Below, piece after piece: positions 24,290 to 31,692 of a DNA stretch of 64,000 nt. A model generated the notes under the pieces. That model had not been told where the DNA came from. It saw nothing but the letters and a program-made list of their open reading frames with translations, and did no database searches. The stretch lies in IMG/VR virus record IMGVR_UViG_3300017971_000039, positions 1-64,000 of that record; one strand, 5' to 3'. This stretch comes from a virus. Within the stretch, counting starts at the first letter, position 1. The number at the start of each line of letters is the position of its first letter. The translations under genes and the position numbers were made by a program.

Positions 24290-24890
24290 CAAACTCGACT
24301 CAAAAATTATCAGACGTTGCGATTTTAGCCCAAAAAGTACCACATTGTGGTGTTTTTTGCTAAATTTCTTACATTTTTGTAACTTTCGCAATTTGCACGA
24401 TTACCATTTTTCTTGCGCGCGTTATCTGCTGATATATTGGGCTGTTATACGTGATTCAAGGGCTCTGAATCGGTGCGAAAAGCCGCTTTGGAGTCTCTCC
24501 GAGTCAAAAACTCGACTCATTACCCTTCCAAAAACTGCACATTCGCACTCGCACACAGCTTGTAACCACCTGTAATACTGTATAATAATCGCAAACTGCC
24601 GTATAATCCTACACTTTTTCAAACTCGACTCATTTTTGACTCACTTTTCAACTTAAAAACCACACTATTATATGTTAAGTTTTTTTATACCTACCAGATA
24701 TTGCGTAGTGTATCGAAAAGTTTACAGAGTTGTGAGAGTCTTCTATATGAGTCTTGAGTCTACTTTTGAGTCGAGTGTTTTTATCCGTATATATAACAAT
24801 TATGTGCACTTACAGATTTGAGTCGTGAGTCACGAAAAATTTTTTTGCTTATTTTTTTTTTCGTATATAAGTAGACTCAGACTCATTTTT
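24290..24890. repeat. iteron-like GASTC repeat array in AT-rich DNA
   Basis: CTCGACTCA occurs at 24294-24302, 24511-24519 and 24624-24632 and inverted (TGAGTCGAG) at 24767-24775. Around them are about ten more GAGTC/GACTC words, many in pairs such as GACTCAGACTC near 24874. About two such pentamers would be expected by chance in 600 bases. The tract is AT-rich and gene-free, as in replication origins with initiator-binding repeats. Confidence 0.7.
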
Positions 24891-24892
24891 AC

Positions 24893-24932
24893 CTACTGTG
24901 CCAAAATGACCTATGCCAAAATGGCACAGTAG
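24893..24932. repeat. inverted repeat between the iteron array and a gene end
   Basis: CTACTGTGCCA (24893-24903) and its exact reverse complement (24922-24932), 18 bases apart, with TGCCAAAATG also directly repeated inside. Could be an operator or a bidirectional terminator; it lies 18 bases from the stop of the 447-residue gene. Confidence 0.7.
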
Positions 24933-24950
24933 ACGGTATTTTGCCATTAT

Positions 24951-26294
24951 TTACTGTGTTATACGTCTGAATTCCGCCCATACTCCAAACGCTTCTTCGT
25001 TTGACGGTTTCGGGTTTCTGATCTGCTTGCCGTATAGATTAAAGCTATTACCTGCGCAATATGACGCAATAAATGCCTTTTTTTGCTTAAAAGAGCCAAG
25101 CGTTTTCATTATTTCTATTACTTCCATTGACTTGGGTGTCAATGTCTTTTTGGCTTCGTCTGCAAGCTTTGCCTTACGCGCATTGACAAAGCTCCAGAAC
25201 TCCACTTTTTGCAACTGGGTCATCCAGCCGTATTGTGCCTTTCTGATGCCCCAATACGTATTCTGGTTAAACATGCGTTGCTGGATCTTTTTTATTTTTT
25301 CGACGCTGGCCTGATTTATCTCTGATATTATTTCGTGTGGCAGGCCGTCGGCGTCTGTTTTTAACGGAAAAGCTCCAAATAGATCGAAGCTTGGCTGTTC
25401 TTTTTTAGCGTCGCCGATGTGTGATATATAACTATCTTCGTAATCGTCGACTTCTTTTGGCGGCAGTGCTTCAAATTCCTGTCGTACCATTTCTTCGATC
25501 CAGTACATTTGCTCAAATGCGCTTGGCTCTTCGACATGATACTGCAACATCCAATCACGCGACTCGATCATGTCAAAAGATGTGCTCAGGAAGTGTTCGC
25601 GGAGTTCCTGAATGAGATCCGGCCCTTCATCCAGTTCCTTGACCAGATTTTCAAAATACTCTGCGTATTTTCGGCCTGCTTCAACGCCTATTTTCTGCAG
25701 GCCGTTGCGCCATGCGGCGTTTGTCTGGTCGTAGTAGCCGAAGATTGCTTTCAGGCCCATATTTCGATCAAGGCCAAGACGCTTGAAGCATTCTGCCAGA
25801 GTGAGTGCGTCGCACATCTCGCAATTAAGTTGTTTTGCCAGCCATTCAGCCCTGTTTAATAACGCTGGCTGCATGTCTATCTTGGCCCGTTGGAATATAA
25901 CGTTCAATCTGCCGCCGTACTGGATGCAGTCTTCGCTGAATAGCCGCGAAGAAAATTTATTATAATCAAGGTGCTCGTTTTTGCGTTCTTCGAGCCCCAT
26001 TGCAACGTAGCCTATATTGTCCGGCAGGTCGCGATTACGTTGCAATGTGCTGTCGAAGATGTCGACTTCGACTTTGCTCCCGAAGTTTCTTCGTACGGCT
26101 ATCTTATCCGGTACGTCTGAAAACTTCGAAAATTCCGTCCATGATGCGTAGTTTGACGGCCGGATGTGTTGATTGCGGATTTTCTGCTCGATCTCGGCCG
26201 ATGTTTCCCGCAACGCCGACCTGAAACATCTGGCAATTCGATCGAGCGCCCCGCCCACTATCCTGCTCCAAAGTTTGTCTGTAAGTGTTTGCAT
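24951..26294 (-). CDS. large hypothetical protein next to the origin-like region
   Basis: A 447-residue soluble protein, helical throughout, with no P-loop, HTH or metal motif that I recognise. N-terminal segment WSRIVGGALDRIARCFRSAL is amphipathic; the middle contains a Cys pair (LNCEMCDALT) and long helices; the C-terminus has ARKAKLADEAKK. The start at 26294 has GGGGG upstream; a longer frame to 26375 is possible. Its 3' end faces the repeat array, so a role in replication or segregation is conceivable but rests on position only. Confidence 0.65.
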   Translation of the reverse strand: MQTLTDKLWSRIVGGALDRIARCFRSALRETSAEIEQKIRNQHIRPSNYASWTEFSKFSDVPDKIAVRRNFGSKVEVDIFDSTLQRNRDLPDNIGYVAMGLEERKNEHLDYNKFSSRLFSEDCIQYGGRLNVIFQRAKIDMQPALLNRAEWLAKQLNCEMCDALTLAECFKRLGLDRNMGLKAIFGYYDQTNAAWRNGLQKIGVEAGRKYAEYFENLVKELDEGPDLIQELREHFLSTSFDMIESRDWMLQYHVEEPSAFEQMYWIEEMVRQEFEALPPKEVDDYEDSYISHIGDAKKEQPSFDLFGAFPLKTDADGLPHEIISEINQASVEKIKKIQQRMFNQNTYWGIRKAQYGWMTQLQKVEFWSFVNARKAKLADEAKKTLTPKSMEVIEIMKTLGSFKQKKAFIASYCAGNSFNLYGKQIRNPKPSNEEAFGVWAEFRRITQ

Positions 26295-26317
26295 TTTTGT
26301 AACCCCCTTATTTTTTA

Positions 26318-26416
26318 TTAAATCCCCAGTGCATGATAAATAACTGTGAAGCCCCAACACAACAGCAGGGCACATACTGCCAACTCGATAACGATGTCAA
26401 TCGGGTCTTTTTTCAT
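26318..26416 (-). CDS. single-span membrane peptide (32 aa)
   Basis: Begins with AAGGAG eight bases before the ATG. After MKKDPID comes one hydrophobic segment of about 22 residues (VIELAVCALLLCWGFTVIYH). Strong ribosome site and membrane pattern support it despite the short length. Function unknown. Confidence 0.5.
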   Translation of the reverse strand: MKKDPIDIVIELAVCALLLCWGFTVIYHALGI

Positions 26417-26435
26417 GATTACGTTCTCCTTTCAA

Positions 26436-26660
26436 TTATATTCTATCAAGCCCCAAGACAAGATATTTTCCAGTAAACCTAATATTGCCAGATGGAACAA
26501 CAGCCAGCTCTCCACCCCGCAATTGAACAAGAACATTTTTCGGTCTGCCAGTTGCACGTCTCAAGACAACACAGTGCCGATCGTGATACTCAGCACCGAA
26601 TTTCTGATATTTCTTACTGTACACAATTTTATGCAATTTCACTTTTAATTCCTTTTTCAT
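26436..26660 (-). CDS. small basic beta-rich protein (74 aa)
   Basis: A 74-residue basic protein with a probable SH3-like beta fold (HCVVLRRATGRPKNVLVQL, then VVPSGNIRFTG). AAGGAG precedes the ATG and TATAAT (26686-26681, minus strand) stands at promoter distance, so it probably has its own promoter. No family recognised. Confidence 0.6.
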   Translation of the reverse strand: MKKELKVKLHKIVYSKKYQKFGAEYHDRHCVVLRRATGRPKNVLVQLRGGELAVVPSGNIRFTGKYLVLGLDRI

Positions 26661-26739
26661 AATACGCTCCTTTCATATATATTATAAAATAAAGCCATAT
26701 CCACTCACACGGGTCACTTCAATAGCACCAAAAGACTGA

Positions 26740-27430
26740 AGCTTGTTCAGCACATGCGGACACGTCCTATCGTTCGTTCGCTGTTTATGTGCTGGGCGAG
26801 ATTCAGGGATACGGTCCAGCCTATGGCACGGCGTGCGCTTGGTTCTGTCAAGCGCCGCCGAGGGAGGGTCCCGCCGTTGTTTGGCGGGAAGCCCGGTGCC
26901 AACGCTGAACTGATTCGAGAAAATAAATGTGATCTTTAAAAAATCGAAGTCCTATCGTACCGATTTTTTAGCATTTATTTTCTGAATCTAAGTTCAGCGT
27001 TCCCCCGTGTGTTCAGCCTGAAGGCCAAAAAGTCCGTGTAGGACTTTTAAGACTTGGGTTTTGTTCTCCAAAAACCCTTAGTCTGGTGGCCTGAAGGCTA
27101 CTCAGGACAATGGGAATGTCTGATTGAGAATCAAGTCGTGCCGAATGTGGCCCGTGTGTGTGGACAGTGAGTAAATCAAAGGGCTAAAATTGATAAAATC
27201 CTATTGCTTGCCTTTGATTTAGGAGCGTACCTTTATGCCAAAAATTGGTCACAGCGTAGTGTGCTGTATTTTTGGCAGGTATCTTTTCTTGCCAGATTGC
27301 AACCAGGCTGCTTGATGCGGGCGAAGCAAAAAGTTGCTCTCAGATTTCAAATCTGAGCCGTGATCCAACGGCGGGACGTTGGCCGATCCAACGGGACGTT
27401 GGCCGTGGTCCAGCGGCGGAACGCTGGCTT
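26740..27430 (+). ncRNA. candidate large structured non-coding RNA (strand inferred)
   Basis: About 690 gene-free bases fold into many helices: 26748-26755/26787-26794; 26830-26841/26849-26859; 26870-26875/26883-26888; a long composite stem 26901-26946/26961-27001 of some 37 pairs; a junction closed by AGCC-TGAA-GGCC / GGCC-TGAA-GGCT (27015-27026, 27088-27099) holding hairpins 27028-27048 and 27051-27083; 27173-27182/27211-27220; 27237-27245/27268-27276; 27339-27357; and three similar hairpins 27365-27382, 27388-27402, 27410-27427. The UGAA/UGAA loop gives tandem sheared G-A pairs on the plus strand, and hairpin loops are purine-rich there, hence the strand. It recalls giant phage RNAs such as GOLLD or ROOL in scale only. 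Confidence 0.6.
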
Positions 27431-27440
27431 TAGTAAAAAA

Positions 27441-27474
27441 AAGCCCCGTAAGCTGGACGGTGCTTACGAGGCTT
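27441..27474 (-). terminator. intrinsic terminator after the exported-protein gene
   Basis: Stem CGTAAGC/GCTTACG extended by GCC/GGC and AA/TT, 8-base loop, followed on the minus strand by eight T (plus-strand A at 27435-27442). It lies 28 bases after the stop at 27502 and separates the early operon from the structured region. Confidence 0.85.
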
Positions 27475-27501
27475 GGTGCGGCAGGGGGTTACTGCCGGAT
27501 G

Positions 27502-27849
27502 TTACTCAATGAAGGCCATGATTGTGTAGCTTTCGCGGCCTTGATATTCCCGATACTTCACGACGGCTTTAAGATTGTCGCCGATCTTGTATGTCTGTGC
27601 TTTTTGGGCGTGTTCTCTGAACGCCATTACAGGCACTCCGGTTTTGTACTTCACGCCACCCAGCTTGCGCTGTTCGGTGATTATGAACCGGACGTAGGGA
27701 TTACCGTTTTTGTCGACTTTTTCGACCATGTTGCTGATCTTCGAGTTTATGATCGAATCGGCTCCCAGAGCTATTACGGGAGCCATTAAGGCCATAATTA
27801 AAGCCACAATTGCGACTGCTGTTGCAATTCTTTTGATGGAATTATACAT
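27502..27849 (-). CDS. exported small protein with signal peptide
   Basis: A 115-residue protein starting MYNSIKR then a hydrophobic run (ATAVAIVALIMALMAPVIALG) and a probable signal-peptidase site after LGA, leaving a beta-rich mature part of about 85 residues with VRFIITEQRKLGG and AVVKYREYQGRESYTI, OB-fold like. It would act in the periplasm or outside. Followed by a strong terminator. Function unknown; a signal peptide in the SSB region is unusual. Confidence 0.65.
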   Translation of the reverse strand: MYNSIKRIATAVAIVALIMALMAPVIALGADSIINSKISNMVEKVDKNGNPYVRFIITEQRKLGGVKYKTGVPVMAFREHAQKAQTYKIGDNLKAVVKYREYQGRESYTIMAFIE

Positions 27850-27896
27850 AGTATGTACCTCACTTTCATAGAGTTTGTTTTGATTGTGGTTGGATT

Positions 27897-27954
27897 AACC
27901 AGCCATTGGGCCAATGTTTCGACCATCACTTGGCTCTTACGGCAATGGCTGGTT
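27897..27954. repeat. 12-bp inverted repeat behind the SSB gene
   Basis: AACCAGCCATTG (27897-27908) and CAATGGCTGGTT (27943-27954), starting 2 bases after the SSB-like stop. No T-run follows, so it may protect the SSB mRNA end or act as an attenuator rather than terminate. Confidence 0.6.
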
Positions 27955-27955
27955 G

Positions 27956-28561
27956 TTAGATTGCCGCCGCTTCCGGCTCGGCCGGTGCTTCTTCGGCAAA
28001 CAGATCAACAACGACCGCTTTCTCCAAGACTTTGGTGAAGTCAGGGTCGCAAATGATTTCGAGCATTTTGCGCTTTTCGCCTTGAGCTTCGTACGGTCTG
28101 TGGCGAATGCGGCCTTGGATTTGGACCGTGCTTCCACGTTTGGCTTCACGGTCGAGGGCATGTCCCAGATGCTGGAATGCCACGCCTCTGACGATCAGTT
28201 GCGGGTTCTCTTCGTTCGACACCAGCAGGTTCCCGAAGGCGGCCTGTGAGTCGGTACGGGGATAGAACTCGAAACTTCGGTGGGCTTTACCGGTGATACG
28301 GCAGGCATTGAGGTCAAGCTCGCTGTCAGGGTGCTGTTCGAATTTGTCGGCTACAATGACTGTGATGTTGTCTTCAGTCCGCGCCAGTTGGCCGGTAACC
28401 TTGTAGCGGTTGCCGACTTCGACTTCTTTCGACAGCTTTGCAGGAGCCATGACTTCATGCGTTTCCGTATAGTCGCCGGTGGCTGTGGTTTCGGTTGTTT
28501 CCATGGTTACGGAGCTTTTGTTTTTTCCGGTAACCATGCCTGCCAAGAATAATTTGTTCAT
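27956..28561 (-). CDS. ssb: single-stranded DNA-binding protein, SSB-like
   Basis: A 201-residue protein with two OB-fold-like segments: KLFLAGMVTGKNKS... NRYKVTGQLARTEDNITV, and RSFEFYPRTDSQAAFGNLLVS... RGSTVQIQGRIRHRPYEAQG, ending in an acidic/hydrophobic tail (VVVDLFAEEAPAEPEAAAI), which resembles the acidic partner-binding tip of SSB proteins. The gene is markedly GC-richer than its neighbours. It would coat single-stranded DNA in replication and recombination. Confidence 0.65.
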   Translation of the reverse strand: MNKLFLAGMVTGKNKSSVTMETTETTATGDYTETHEVMAPAKLSKEVEVGNRYKVTGQLARTEDNITVIVADKFEQHPDSELDLNACRITGKAHRSFEFYPRTDSQAAFGNLLVSNEENPQLIVRGVAFQHLGHALDREAKRGSTVQIQGRIRHRPYEAQGEKRKMLEIICDPDFTKVLEKAVVVDLFAEEAPAEPEAAAI

Positions 28562-28630
28562 GATGACCCTCCTTTCGTTAAAGTTTCCACGCTGGAATTA
28601 ACGTGGTTCATAAAGAATATTTATTTTTTT

Positions 28631-28849
28631 TTACTCCACGATTGCCGATTTCGCTGTTCTTGGATATATTCGCTCCAACAGCTCGAATCTGCGGCATTTT
28701 GTGCAGAGATGCCCGTATTGTGTTGTTCCAGACAGTACCACGCTGTCTCCGGTCCATTTGAAGCCGCCGCCGCAACTATGTGTCGCTTGGATTACGACAA
28801 TGCTTGTTTCGCCCCTTCCGGCCGGTTTCGAGGCTTTAACTTTTACCAT
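28631..28849 (-). CDS. small zinc-ribbon protein (72 aa)
   Basis: Basic N-terminus, an HSCGGGFKW motif and GHLCTKCRRF, together a four-ligand zinc site. Overlaps the end of the upstream gene by 14 bases. Function unknown. Confidence 0.6.
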   Translation of the reverse strand: MVKVKASKPAGRGETSIVVIQATHSCGGGFKWTGDSVVLSGTTQYGHLCTKCRRFELLERIYPRTAKSAIVE

Positions 28850-29186
28850 TGGTTCCCCCTTTAGACCTGAAGGGTTCGCCGCGATTTTCTACCAGTATTC
28901 TTGAATGTTCGAGGCTTATCGGGTTTACATTTGACGGCACCCAGTCGTTTGTAACGTAGACTTTCCATCCGTTTTCACAAAAGGCATTGATGATAAGTGC
29001 CGATGCATAGCACGCCGAGTCTGTGCCCGTTGTCAGTGATTCGTGAAGCTTTATCGCTATGAGCCTGCTGTCATAGTTTATTTCTACGATTTCCACCGGG
29101 CTTGCTGTCCTACTACTTAGACATACAGAGACTAGGACCGCTATCAACAACGTTGCCACGGTACCTGCGATGATTTTGCCAAGCAT
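28836..29186 (-). CDS. membrane-anchored or exported hypothetical protein (116 aa)
   Basis: N-terminal hydrophobic segment KIIAGTVATLLIAVLVSVC with a Cys followed by LSS, so either a TM anchor or a lipoprotein-like signal, then an alpha/beta domain with ACYASALIINAFCENGW. No family recognised. Confidence 0.6.
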   Translation of the reverse strand: MLGKIIAGTVATLLIAVLVSVCLSSRTASPVEIVEINYDSRLIAIKLHESLTTGTDSACYASALIINAFCENGWKVYVTNDWVPSNVNPISLEHSRILVENRGEPFRSKGGTNGKS

Positions 29187-29346
29187 GATTTTCTCCTTAA
29201 TTTTAATTAAAGTTCGTTAGGGAGATATTTTTTTATTTTAGCTGAGATTCTGTGAGACTTTTTCTGTTTTTGCTTGGCTCCGGTTGCCAAGGGGGCTTGA
29301 GAGGGGTCCAGTCTATTGCATTGAGACAGGAGAGCGAGGTGTCGGA

Positions 29347-29511
29347 TCACTTATCCTTCTTTTTCAGGGGGCGTTTTTTCTTCCTTGGCTGGTAAAGTTT
29401 GCCACAAGTTTTGTGTAGAATTCGTTTGTGCCCGTCGATTTCCATTTCAACATAATGGTTTCCCCATAATTTACGGCCACATTCCCAGCAGAAACGTATT
29501 CTTGGTTTCAT
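29347..29511 (-). CDS. small zinc-finger protein (54 aa)
   Basis: Begins MKPRIRFCWECGRKLWG, with a second ligand pair HKTCGKLY and a Lys-rich tail. The start at 29511 overlaps the previous stop as ATGA; an in-frame start at 29580 lies inside that gene. Function unknown. Confidence 0.6.
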   Translation of the reverse strand: MKPRIRFCWECGRKLWGNHYVEMEIDGHKRILHKTCGKLYQPRKKKRPLKKKDK

Positions 29512-29708
29512 TTCGTTAAGTATTCCATACATGAAGGATGATTTTTTATAAATATCTCCGAAACTTTGATTTTGTTGCATTCACTTAGAAATACCGGAGC
29601 GTGACAGTTTTTGCATATTAGGGTTTTTGGATGAACAGGGGCACCGCCACAAATTTCGTGTGTCCATATATAGTTGTCTTTTTTTTCAGGTTCGTTGACG
29701 TTGTTCAT
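29508..29708 (-). CDS. small zinc-binding protein (66 aa)
   Basis: Contains WTHEICGGAPVHPKTLICKNCHAP with four probable ligands (His/Cys/Cys/Cys), reminiscent of small phage HNH-like zinc proteins but lacking the catalytic part. The start at 29708 follows GGGGGATT. Confidence 0.55.
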   Translation of the reverse strand: MNNVNEPEKKDNYIWTHEICGGAPVHPKTLICKNCHAPVFLSECNKIKVSEIFIKNHPSCMEYLTK

Positions 29709-29802
29709 GATTTTCAATCCCCCGCTCCGGGTTCTCTAAGTCCGCGTATCCCCGAGTTTCCGAGGGTATTCCCCCCTTTTATTTTTATTGTTTTTATTGA
29801 GC

Positions 29803-29873
29803 CGTCGGGTTCTTAATGGCTCAGGTATGGACGTAACGCCAGCTCTGTCTCTGTGCCTGTTTGATGATGCAAT
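29803..29873 (-). pseudogene. fragment of a second MoxR-type ATPase
   Basis: About 23 codons read ASSNRHRDRAGVTSIPEPLR, closely matching MLSNRRQDKAAVTSILEPLK (sensor 1 to arginine finger) of the MoxR ATPase at 13641-14675; DNA identity is also visible against 14215-14275. The frame is broken on both sides, with no start nearby. The rest of 29709-29911 holds no gene. Confidence 0.6.
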
Positions 29874-29911
29874 TGGTGATGTGCTTTTTGAGCGTTTCCT
29901 TACAGGTGTTT

Positions 29912-30205
29912 TTAATAAAACGCATTTTTACCTGGTGTTTCATATTCCAGTTCCTGGTTTGAATTTTTGTAGCATATATTGCACAGAAAGGTCAGCCCTT
30001 TGCCGACCGGCCGGCCGCAGCCGGTGGAGCATAGTTTTTTGGGCTTTTTGGTTTTTCTGGTTTTATAATATTTTTTGCTGTTTTTGCGGGCATATTCTTT
30101 TTGTATTTCGTATGCACATGAATCGCAGTATAGCTTTTTGGACTGCATATTGTTGATTTCGACTTTAATGCCGCATTTTTTGCAGATTATAAATTTGTTA
30201 AACAT
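29912..30205 (-). CDS. double zinc-ribbon protein (97 aa)
   Basis: Begins MFNKFIICKKCGIKVEI, with YCDSCAYE, then a very basic linker and a second ribbon CSTGCGRPVGKGLTFLCNICY, so two four-cysteine sites. Such proteins often bind nucleic acid. Start at 30205 chosen by GGATGGGA and by following the upstream stop at once. Confidence 0.65.
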   Translation of the reverse strand: MFNKFIICKKCGIKVEINNMQSKKLYCDSCAYEIQKEYARKNSKKYYKTRKTKKPKKLCSTGCGRPVGKGLTFLCNICYKNSNQELEYETPGKNAFY

Positions 30206-30206
30206 T

Positions 30207-30386
30207 TTATAAGTCCCATCCTTCAAAGGCTTCCGCAACCCTGTTTATTGCATTTGCAATATTGTTTTGCGCTTCGATCACCTCTTCAAGTTTTTGACCG
30301 ACGTATTTGATAAGAAGTTCGCCTGTGAGTTCCGCGCTTTCTTCGTTAGCTTTATTCAGCAGCTCTTCAATCGTTATTTTTTCCAT
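30207..30386 (-). CDS. small acidic helical protein (59 aa)
   Basis: AAGGAG stands well before the ATG. The product is a single acidic helix-rich chain (KITIEELLNKANEESAELTG... IEAQNNIANAINRVAEAF) with heptad-like spacing. Its stop is directly followed by the next start. No family. Confidence 0.6.
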   Translation of the reverse strand: MEKITIEELLNKANEESAELTGELLIKYVGQKLEEVIEAQNNIANAINRVAEAFEGWDL

Positions 30387-30401
30387 TTTGCTTACTCCTT
30401 G

Positions 30402-30426
30402 TATTATATTATATTATATTATATTA
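30402..30426. repeat. ATATT microsatellite
   Basis: Five consecutive 5-bp units of ATATT-type sequence upstream of a ribosome binding site. Slippage-prone; could tune expression of the gene at 30386. The stretch 30387-30661 has no gene apart from a possible TAG read-through tail of the next one; it also has a GGCGGCT/AGCCGCC hairpin near 30445. Confidence 0.75.
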
Positions 30427-30574
30427 AAGCTTTTTCGCAGCGGCGGCTCTCCGTAGCCGCCAACGTCGTACGTAGGCCTGCTTCATAGCCATCGCCTTTC
30501 CATCCAGGGGATTATGTTCAGGCACGACCGTTTTGTGTGAGGCTGGATTTATTTTCGGCGGACACTGTTCATTA

Positions 30575-30598
30575 AAATTTTATATTAATATAAAATTT
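30575..30598. repeat. perfect 24-bp AT palindrome
   Basis: AAATTTTATATT followed by AATATAAAATTT, its exact reverse complement with no spacer. As RNA it is weak and lacks a GC stem, so a DNA-level role (protein-binding site or cruciform) is more likely than termination. Confidence 0.8.
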
Positions 30599-30661
30599 GG
30601 ACGCGTCTCTTTTTCCGCCAGCAACGACACGCGACGGCGCTGAACGGCTGAGCTTCACAGA

Positions 30662-30862
30662 CTAGGGTTTCTTCCCCGCGTTGACAGGACTTCCGGATGC
30701 CCCACGTTTTCTGCGAAATCGCGCTGCCCGTTGCGCTATGTCTTCACACTCCGGGCAGTTTTTTGTGTGTTGATTTTCAGCTCCGCACGCCTGGCATCGA
30801 CCCCAGATTTTAGGATTTTCAGGCGATATCAAGTCTTTTATGCTTCGAAGTTTTCGTTCCAT
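30662..30862 (-). CDS. small zinc-ribbon protein (66 aa), ends at TAG
   Basis: CQACGAENQHTKNCPECED forms a four-cysteine ribbon, flanked by basic segments. One of very few genes ending in TAG; the frame beyond stays open for about 29 codons to a TAA. The start overlaps the upstream gene by 25 bases. Confidence 0.6.
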   Translation of the reverse strand: MERKLRSIKDLISPENPKIWGRCQACGAENQHTKNCPECEDIAQRAARFRRKRGASGSPVNAGKKP

Positions 30863-31323
30863 CTTGGTATTATGTTCACTACTCCTTCTTTAGTTTCGGT
30901 CGGCTCTCCGACAATCCGCACACCGCCTTCTCTGTTTGTTATTTCTCCGGTAATCATGAAAGTGTTGTTGTGGTTATCCCGTATCGCTACCAGCAGGTTT
31001 TTAACCCTGTCCGGATGATTTTTTATTGGTCCGTCTTTTTCAGGGTTGTATTTTTGATTTTTGTTCACTTTTAACATCCATGCTTCATCGAGATATACAA
31101 CAGCTTTTGCGTTTAAATTCACAGCCGTTTGTTTTACAGCTTCTTTTATTGTTTCTTTGGGCATCTCTGGGGTTATTGGCATGACTATAAATTCTTTTTC
31201 CTCGGTAAAAAACAAAAACATGGGGACAGTGTCCATATGCACAGCTACGCTGGATGCATTAAAGAATACTTCTCGCATTAAGGTTTTCATGTCTTGATGA
31301 ATTTCGGTTTTTAGTTGTGGCAT
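30838..31323 (-). CDS. hypothetical protein (161 aa)
   Basis: Alpha/beta protein with PMFLFFTEEKEFIVMPI and VVYLDEAWML strands, then a C-terminal beta region (NNTFMITGEITNREGGVRIVG). No catalytic motif. The pattern is that of a small enzyme-like or Imm/antidefence-like fold but I cannot name it. Confidence 0.65.
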   Translation of the reverse strand: MPQLKTEIHQDMKTLMREVFFNASSVAVHMDTVPMFLFFTEEKEFIVMPITPEMPKETIKEAVKQTAVNLNAKAVVYLDEAWMLKVNKNQKYNPEKDGPIKNHPDRVKNLLVAIRDNHNNTFMITGEITNREGGVRIVGEPTETKEGVVNIIPRWNENFEA

Positions 31324-31349
31324 TTTGTTCTCCTTTTTAATCTACGGCT

Positions 31350-31676
31350 TTATTTTGTAAAAACGAGCGAAGCCCCGAAATTAAATAATATCAAGTAGCT
31401 TTTACCTTCTTTTACATATCTTTTATCTTTTAACCACGGAACGATTGTGTTGTTTAGGTCTTCGATAGTTTTTTCCTTAGTTTCTATAGGCCCAACTTCT
31501 TTGAGCCAGACTTCTTTTGGTACCGCCGGAACTCCAAGTCCAGCAACCGGATTAAACCAATCGACCATTTGGAAGTTAACTTGATGTCCGCCACCAAAAC
31601 AATAGTCATTTGGAAACTTCTCCGGCAACTCAAAAACACGGCAAAAATTGTTCCATCCGTCTATTTTATATTTCAT
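31350..31676 (-). CDS. hypothetical protein (108 aa)
   Basis: A 108-residue protein with aromatic-rich N-terminus (DGWNNFCRVFELPEKFPNDY) and a C-terminal YLILFNFGASLVF strand. Between two genes of the early operon, with short gaps. No family recognised. Confidence 0.6.
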   Translation of the reverse strand: MKYKIDGWNNFCRVFELPEKFPNDYCFGGGHQVNFQMVDWFNPVAGLGVPAVPKEVWLKEVGPIETKEKTIEDLNNTIVPWLKDKRYVKEGKSYLILFNFGASLVFTK

Positions 31677-31692
31677 TTTATGATTTTCCTTT

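Noticed and set aside
26754-26939. 61-residue plus-strand frame
   Set aside because: It lies across three helices of the structured region, is Arg-rich as expected from GC-rich stems and has no ribosome site.
27914-28552. Plus-strand frames opposite the SSB-like gene
   Set aside because: Shadows of a GC-rich gene; the minus frame has domain pattern, ribosome site and operon context.
29788-30156. 122-residue plus-strand frame
   Set aside because: Antisense to a well-supported double zinc-ribbon gene and to the MoxR relic; hydrophobic composition is an artefact of the reverse frame.
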